The notes under the pieces were generated by a model. It saw nothing but the letters and a program-made list of their open reading frames with translations, made no database searches and was not told the DNA's origin. 64,000 bases of DNA from positions 6,448,001-6,512,000 of the forward strand of contig NZ_RJKL01000001.1 of assembly GCF_003751945.1 (NCBI RefSeq), in the 5' to 3' direction. This stretch comes from Couchioplanes caeruleus. GTDB lineage: Bacteria; Actinomycetota; Actinomycetes; Mycobacteriales; Micromonosporaceae. The stretch's first letter is position 1. Each line of letters opens with the position of its first letter. The translations under genes and the position numbers were made by a program. Of this stretch, positions 59,519 through 64,000 are shown piece by piece.

Positions 59519-60343
59519 TCAGGGCGCGGCGACCGGGACCTCGCCGCCCTTCTGCGGGGCCGGGGGAGTGGGGCCGGCGGCGGCGGGCGCGTCCGTGATG
59601 ATGCGCTTGTACGCCTCGGCGTACCCGCACCCGAGGATCGTGCCGTTGCCGCGCATCCGGTCGACAACCCATTGCACGTCCGCGCGCGGATCCGCGGAGC
59701 CGAGGAACTGGCTGCGGTGACGGAGGATCGCCGTCACCTTGCGGTCGACCGTGCGATCCACGTCGACCAGCAGATCGGTGTGCTCGTGGCCCGGCACCCA
59801 GACCTCGGCCACCTTGTGCGGGGCGAGGCCCTCGGCGAGCACCTCGGGGAAGGCCCGGGGGTTGCGCGCGTCGGGATAGACGGCGCTCAGCGCGGACTGC
59901 CCCACCGCCAGGTGGTCGGGGTGGGAGGCGCCGATCGGGAACTGCAGCGACCGCAGCGGCTGATGGGTGAGCACGAGATCGGGGCGGTGCCGGCGGATCT
60001 CGCGGGTCAGGGCCCGGCGAAGCTCGGGCGTGTCGGCGACCAGCCCGTCCGGAAAGCCGAGGAACACCACGTCGGCGACGCCGAGGACCCGCGCCGCGGC
60101 CCGCTGCTCCTCGTATCGCCTCGCGACCAGGTCCTCCGCCGGCTCGGTCGGGTCCTCCCCGCCCTGCGATCCGTCGGTGACGACCAGGTATGTCACCCGG
60201 GCGCCCTCGTCCGTGAGCCGCGCGACGGTGGCACCGAAGCTGAACTCGGCGTCGTCGGGATGCGCGGCGATGACCAGCACCCGGTGGAAGCGGCGGGGAA
60301 GGGGAAACCGAGGACGGAAGTCCGCCTGGGATTCAGGCACCAT
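59519..60343 (-). CDS. PIG-L family deacetylase
   Basis: 274 aa. VLVIAAHPDDAEFSFGATVARLTDEGARVTYLVVTDG contains AHPDD with the zinc ligands; THQPLRSLQFPIGASHPDHLAVGQSAL gives the later His. Family members deacetylate GlcNAc derivatives, or other N-acyl substrates in antibiotics and thiols. ATG at 60343 has TATGTT six bases upstream. It is convergent on the exporter and divergent from the second operon. Its C-terminus is proline-rich. Confidence 0.87.
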   Translation of the reverse strand: MVPESQADFRPRFPLPRRFHRVLVIAAHPDDAEFSFGATVARLTDEGARVTYLVVTDGSQGGEDPTEPAEDLVARRYEEQRAAARVLGVADVVFLGFPDGLVADTPELRRALTREIRRHRPDLVLTHQPLRSLQFPIGASHPDHLAVGQSALSAVYPDARNPRAFPEVLAEGLAPHKVAEVWVPGHEHTDLLVDVDRTVDRKVTAILRHRSQFLGSADPRADVQWVVDRMRGNGTILGCGYAEAYKRIITDAPAAAGPTPPAPQKGGEVPVAAP

Positions 60344-60349
60344 TGCCGC

Positions 60350-60355
60350 AACATA
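60350..60355 (-). promoter_or_regulatory. -10 box TATGTT, leaderless-type promoter
   Basis: TATGTT on the minus strand is 6 bases before the ATG at 60343 of the PIG-L gene; no ribosome binding site lies between. Confidence 0.5.
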
Positions 60356-60425
60356 CACGCCGCGACTGAAGCAGACGAGACCCTTGTTATCACTCTTGCC
60401 CCGGTTGTTTGGGAATGTCGCCGGA

Positions 60426-60493
60426 CATCCGCGTCGGTTAATGGACTGTCCCTTGTGATCTTGGCTTGGAATGTGACACGGTCCTGGTTCATG
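60426..60493. promoter_or_regulatory. Conserved upstream element, copy B
   Basis: The second copy of the element at 53630-53697; 60 of 68 bases are equal, and weaker similarity continues to about 60555. It is 154 bases before the ligase start. Confidence 0.75.
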
Positions 60494-60646
60494 ACGGGGG
60501 AAGCCTGGTCTGTCGTGAGTGGATGTTCCGGTGCCGACCGTCCAGCTCAGCGCCCTCCACCTGCAAGTCCGCCATCCAGGGTCATCCCGCTCGCTGACGG
60601 CTGTCATGCCTGAAGAAAATGTCACCACTCACAGAGAGTCCTGAAC

Positions 60647-62032
60647 GTGGCTATCGCTCCGTGGGCTGATTTCATAACGCGTTGGAACGACGGAAAGGTG
60701 ACTCCGGAAGAGCTCACCGATTGGCAGACATCGGCCCTGCGGACGGTGCTCGGTCACGTCTACGACAAGTCCCCCTTCTACGGCCGGCGCCTGGCGGGCG
60801 TAAACCTTGACATCAAAGAACTGACGGGCCTCGCGGACATTCCCTTCACGACGAAGGACGACCTCCGCGAAGCCATGCACGACATGCTCAGCGGCACCGT
60901 GGCCGACGCCGCGTTCTACTTCGAGACGACGGGAACGACCGGCCGGCCCACCCCGTGCCCCCGGGCCCCGATCGACTTCGACCTCAATGTGCTGCCCCTG
61001 GCCCACGCCCTCGACGCGATCGTGCGCAAGCACTTCACCGGCACCGAGGAGCGACCCGTCCTGGCCGTGGTAGCCCCCAACGACGTCCACGCCGCCTGCC
61101 TCAGCCTGTCGTTCGCGGCGAAGCAACTGGGCATCGCGAAGCTCGACCTGTTCCCGATCACGCCGACCCTCGGCTTCGCCCGCTTCTTCGAGGTCCTCGT
61201 CGAGCTGAAGGTCAACATGATCCTCTGCTCGCCGGGCCTGCTGATGGCTCTGGCCGAGATGAGCTCGACGTACGGCGTGGAGGTGCCGGAGGACCTCTCC
61301 GTGAAGGTCCTCCTCACCACCGGCGAGATGTGCTCCGACGGCATGCGGGACCTGCTGGCCCAGACGTGGCACGCCGAGTCGTACAACTTCATGTACGGCT
61401 CCCAGGAGGCCGGCTGCCCGGCGGTGACGCGGGCCGACGGCACGGTGATGGCGGTCGAACCGACGTACCTTTTGGAGGTTCTCGACCTGGAGACCGAGGC
61501 GAGCCTCGGCCTCCAGGGCTACGGGGAGCTCTGCCTCACCACACTGGTGCCCGGCCTCAAGCCGCTCATCCGGTACCGCACCGGCGACCTGGTCGAGATC
61601 GCCCCGGACGCCTCGGGCCGGCGGGCCGTCCAGGTGCTCGGCCGGGTCAAGGACATGACCCGGATCGGCGGCGCGAAGCGCAGCGCCGCCGAGATCGACA
61701 ACGCGATCCTGGCCGATCCGGAACTCATCTACGGATACGAGATCGACGTGTTCTCGGACGACGGTGAGGACCGGCTCGAGGTGCGCGCCAAGGCCAAGGA
61801 GGGCGCCGACCACGACGAGATCAAGAAGCTCGTCTCCGGCCGGCTGACCGCCGCGTTCGGCGTACCCGCGGAGGTCAAGATCCATCCGCTGCTGGACCTC
61901 AAGAGCGCCACCGGCGGATGGGTGAGTTGGAAGACGGCTCGTATCAAGGACCGACGAGTGCCGGAGGTGGCGGACGACATCGAAGCCCGGTCCGCCGCCG
62001 ATCTGGCCCGAGCAGTAGAGCGGGCGATCTGA
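60647..62032 (+). CDS. PaaK-type adenylate-forming ligase
   Basis: 461 aa. YFETTGTTGRPTPCPRAPIDF is the phosphate-binding loop (residues 91-100), MYGSQEAGCPAV the A5 region, YRTGDLVEI the A7 Asp motif, and GRVKDMTRIGGAKRSAAEID the hinge. PaaK enzymes make an acyl-AMP and usually the CoA thioester of an aromatic acid. The acid here is unknown. GTG 60647 has a weak AGAG site. The next gene follows after one base. First gene of the second rightward operon. Confidence 0.86.
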   Translation: MAIAPWADFITRWNDGKVTPEELTDWQTSALRTVLGHVYDKSPFYGRRLAGVNLDIKELTGLADIPFTTKDDLREAMHDMLSGTVADAAFYFETTGTTGRPTPCPRAPIDFDLNVLPLAHALDAIVRKHFTGTEERPVLAVVAPNDVHAACLSLSFAAKQLGIAKLDLFPITPTLGFARFFEVLVELKVNMILCSPGLLMALAEMSSTYGVEVPEDLSVKVLLTTGEMCSDGMRDLLAQTWHAESYNFMYGSQEAGCPAVTRADGTVMAVEPTYLLEVLDLETEASLGLQGYGELCLTTLVPGLKPLIRYRTGDLVEIAPDASGRRAVQVLGRVKDMTRIGGAKRSAAEIDNAILADPELIYGYEIDVFSDDGEDRLEVRAKAKEGADHDEIKKLVSGRLTAAFGVPAEVKIHPLLDLKSATGGWVSWKTARIKDRRVPEVADDIEARSAADLARAVERAI

Positions 62033-62033
62033 C

Positions 62034-63161
62034 ATGACCGACCACATCCTCACCGGCGCGACCGGATTCGTCGGCAGCCACCTGCTGGCCGACCTGCTCT
62101 CGGACGACCCGACCGGCGCCGTGTACGCGCTGGCCCGCGGCGACTCCCGCCATCCGGCCGCCGAACGCGTCCACACGGCCCTGCGGGTCGCCGCGCATGA
62201 CCTCTCCGCCGGCGGCCACCCCACCGTGGTGGAGTCGGAGCTCACCGAGCCGCTGTGCGGCGTCACGCCCGGCTCCCTGCCGCGTGGCGACGGACCGCTC
62301 GTCTTCTGGCACCTCGCCGCGTCGCTGCAGTGGCGGCGTGGGCAGCGGGAGCAGGTGTTCCGCACCAACGTCGACGGCACCCGGCACGCCCTGGAACTGG
62401 CGGCGAGCGTCGGTGCGGACCTCTTCGTCTACATGTCCACCGCGTACACGTGCGGATCGGTGCACGGTGACATCGTCGAGGAGCTGCACCGGCCCCCGGC
62501 TTTCAGCAACGTCTACGAGGAGAGCAAGTGCGCCGCGGAGCACCTCGTGGCCGGGTTCGAGGGGCCGAGGACGCTGATCCTGCGCCCGTCGGTCATCGTC
62601 GGGTCGTCACACACCTACAGCCCCAGCGGTAGCTACACGGGTCTGTACGGCTACCTCAGCGAGCTGCGCAAGTTCAGGGAGATGCTCGGCGACTCCGAGG
62701 AGTCCGTGCGCTATCCGGCGGATCGCAGCACCCGCATCTCGTTCATTCCGGTGGATCACGTCGTGGAGGATTCCCGCGCCATCGTGGCGGACGAGCTCGC
62801 GGCGCCGCGCCAGAGCATCCACCACGTGAGCGGGCGGTCCGAGTCCGCGGTCGGCGAGATCACCGACTACATGCTGAAGCTGCTCGGCCTGCAGGATCGG
62901 CTCTTCATCATCGACGAGGAGTTCGACGACCCGTCCACCTTCGAGCGCTTCTTCGCCAAGCGGATCGACTTCTTCTCCGACTATCTGCGCCGGGAGAAGC
63001 GGTTCGTCCGGAGCCGGGGCCCGGAACGGTCGGTCTCCCTGCACGAGCTGATGAAGTTCATCGACGCCGAGGACCGGGCGCTGAGCGCCGAGGCCCGGCC
63101 GGCGCGTCGTGCCGCCGCGGATCCGGGACATCTGTCCCCGGTCCAGGGCGCGGCGGTGTGA
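62034..63161 (+). CDS. Extended SDR of the acyl-thioester reductase (NAD_binding_4) type
   Basis: 375 aa. ILTGATGFVGSHLLADLL is the TGxxGxxG cofactor site, VFWHLAASLQWRRG and FVYMSTAYTCGSVHG carry the catalytic Ser/Thr, and YEESKCAAEHLV is the YxxxK. FIPVDHVVEDSRAIV and the C-terminal helices are as in fatty-acyl-CoA and NRPS reductase domains. It could reduce the acyl thioester or acyl adenylate from the adjoining ligase to an aldehyde. No carrier domain is fused. Confidence 0.8.
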   Translation: MTDHILTGATGFVGSHLLADLLSDDPTGAVYALARGDSRHPAAERVHTALRVAAHDLSAGGHPTVVESELTEPLCGVTPGSLPRGDGPLVFWHLAASLQWRRGQREQVFRTNVDGTRHALELAASVGADLFVYMSTAYTCGSVHGDIVEELHRPPAFSNVYEESKCAAEHLVAGFEGPRTLILRPSVIVGSSHTYSPSGSYTGLYGYLSELRKFREMLGDSEESVRYPADRSTRISFIPVDHVVEDSRAIVADELAAPRQSIHHVSGRSESAVGEITDYMLKLLGLQDRLFIIDEEFDDPSTFERFFAKRIDFFSDYLRREKRFVRSRGPERSVSLHELMKFIDAEDRALSAEARPARRAAADPGHLSPVQGAAV

Positions 63162-63171
63162 GCGCGTACCG

Positions 63172-64000
63172 ATGAACGTCGCGGAGCACATCGTCGCGAG
63201 ACTCGTCGAGGAAGGCGTCGACGTCGTCTTCACCGTGCCCGGCGAACAGCTCGACCCGATCTTCGGGGCGCTCGCCGGCACCGGGATCCGGGTGGTGCAC
63301 GCCCGGCACGAGCAGGCCGCGGCCCTGATGGCCTTCGGGTACGCCCGCACCACCCGCAGGGTCGGCGTCTTCACCGTCATCTCCGGGCCGGGCGTGTTGA
63401 ACTCCACGGTCGGGCTGGCGACCGCGTACGCGGGTGACGCCCGGGTCCTCTGCCTCACCGGCCAGATCGCCACGCCGCTCTTCGGCCGTGACCTCGGTGT
63501 GCCGCACGAGATCCCCGACCAGCTCGGGGTGCTCCAGAGCCTCACCGCCTGGGCGGCCCGGGTCGAGAAGCCGGGCGGGGTCACCAGCGCGCTCGACGAG
63601 GCCTTCCACCGCCTGCGGCACGACCGCCCGCGACCCCTGGCGATCGAGGTCCCGACCGACGTCCTGGCCGCGGAGGTCGCCTCGGGCGACTCGTGGGTGG
63701 CGCCGCCGGTCCGCGAGCCCGCGGATCCCCGCGCGATCGAGGCGGCCCGGGCGGTCCTGGCCGGCGCCCGCGCACCGATCGTCTTCGTCGGCAGCGGAGC
63801 GCGCGGCGCGGCGGCGGAGATCACCGAGCTGGCGATGCGAATCAAGGCACCCGTCACGACGGAGCTCGGGGGCCGCGGGATCGTGAGCGACGAGCACGGG
63901 CTGTCGGTCTCCCTGCCCGTCGCCCACCGGCTGTGGCCGCACGCCGACGTCGTCCTGGCCGTGGGGACCCGCCTCTACCGGCCGCAGGTCGAGTGGGGCG
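63172..64000 (+). CDS. Thiamine-diphosphate enzyme of the acetolactate synthase family, 3' end outside the window
   Basis: At least 276 aa, open at the right edge. The PYR domain has DVVFTVPGEQLDPIFGAL and RHEQAAALMAFGYAR with the cofactor-activating Glu47, then VGVFTVISGPGVLNSTVGLATAYAG. The middle domain starts near IEAARAVLAGARAPIVFVGSG. The C-terminal ThDP-binding GDG motif is outside. It may decarboxylate a 2-oxoacid and join it to an aldehyde. ATG 63172 is ten bases after the SDR stop, so it belongs to the ligase operon. Confidence 0.88.
   Translation, partial: MNVAEHIVARLVEEGVDVVFTVPGEQLDPIFGALAGTGIRVVHARHEQAAALMAFGYARTTRRVGVFTVISGPGVLNSTVGLATAYAGDARVLCLTGQIATPLFGRDLGVPHEIPDQLGVLQSLTAWAARVEKPGGVTSALDEAFHRLRHDRPRPLAIEVPTDVLAAEVASGDSWVAPPVREPADPRAIEAARAVLAGARAPIVFVGSGARGAAAEITELAMRIKAPVTTELGGRGIVSDEHGLSVSLPVAHRLWPHADVVLAVGTRLYRPQVEWG

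Larger units (their letters stand above)
60344..60646. other. Divergent regulatory region between PIG-L and the ligase operon
   Basis: No gene is supported. It has the leaderless promoter of PIG-L (TATGTT at 60350-60355), AT-rich sequence and the repeated element at 60426-60493. Confidence 0.6.

Noticed and set aside
50713..64000. Assignment as a phosphonate cluster because of the cytidylyltransferase, dioxygenase and ThDP enzyme
   Set aside because: No PEP mutase is visible and the ThDP enzyme looks like the acetolactate synthase group rather than phosphonopyruvate decarboxylase. It stays possible only if flanking sequence shows PEP mutase.
1..64000. CRISPR arrays, tRNA, rRNA, insertion sequences, prophage
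   Set aside because: No repeat-spacer pattern, cloverleaf, transposase or phage gene was found; the tandem repeats seen have no spacers of fixed size.

Overview
The window is chromosomal DNA from a very GC-rich actinomycete. Frequent GTG starts, four-base GTGA/ATGA gene overlaps, a streptogrisin-type protease, a SARP/AfsR relic, a LuxR-ATPase regulator and many leaderless-type promoters suggest a filamentous genus such as Actinoplanes, Micromonospora or a relative. The genus is an inference. I see no rRNA, tRNA, CRISPR array, insertion sequence or prophage.

Layout. 0-3.6 kb: the end of an NmrA-like SDR, a serine hydrolase, a Gfo/Idh/MocA oxidoreductase and a methyltransferase. 3.7-10.3 kb: a carbohydrate locus with two GT4 glycosyltransferases, a glycosidase-like protein and a GH130 enzyme, divergent from a GH13 alpha-glucosidase; an AT-rich palindrome precedes the three-gene operon. 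10.3-19.7 kb: TspO, a large LuxR-ATPase regulator, an ECF-like sigma factor, a secreted PGRP-type amidase, a GGDEF-EAL protein and a methyltransferase. 19.8-21.8 kb: a decayed AfsR/SARP regulator. 21.8-25.5 kb: a small membrane protein, KDPG aldolase with KDG kinase, and an isochorismatase-fold hydrolase coupled to a GlxA-type AraC regulator, followed by a remnant oxidoreductase gene. 25.7-28.3 kb: an operon of MocA-like nucleotidyltransferase, XdhC and a PLP desulfhydrase. 28.4-31.8 kb: two membrane proteins and a NarL-type two-component system. 31.9-36.4 kb: an alpha/beta hydrolase, a membrane protein with an L7/L12-like tail, an orphan Cys-rich leader peptide, an orphan winged-helix regulator and an FAD/NAD(P)-binding protein. 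36.8-40.4 kb: a secreted S1 protease and a GH81 beta-1,3-glucanase, convergent on a shared terminator; the glucanase promoter carries a LacI-type operator. 40.5-50.6 kb: a 14-residue-repeat protein, a beta-lactamase-fold hydrolase, a leftward operon (DUF1990, MBL hydrolase, DedA), a YndJ-like protein, a rightward envelope/lipid operon (lipid kinase, BrkB, double PAP2, EEP phosphatase) and a GT2.

50.7-64 kb looks like a specialised-metabolite gene cluster cut by the right edge. A leftward arm carries a cytidylyltransferase, an M20 peptidase and a SCO6745-like protein. One rightward operon has a TauD/TfdA dioxygenase, a P5C-reductase-like imine reductase, an N-methyltransferase-like protein, a sarcosine-oxidase-like flavoenzyme and an MFS exporter. 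A PIG-L deacetylase runs leftward. A second rightward operon has a PaaK-type adenylate-forming ligase, an acyl-thioester-reductase-like SDR and a ThDP enzyme of the acetolactate-synthase family. Both rightward operons are preceded by copies of the same upstream element (60 of 68 bases identical), suggesting shared control. I cannot assign a known product.

Two window-wide patterns stand out: TANNNT -10 boxes 5-8 bases before start codons (leaderless transcripts), and tandem duplication of the 3' ends of three genes just beyond their stop codons.
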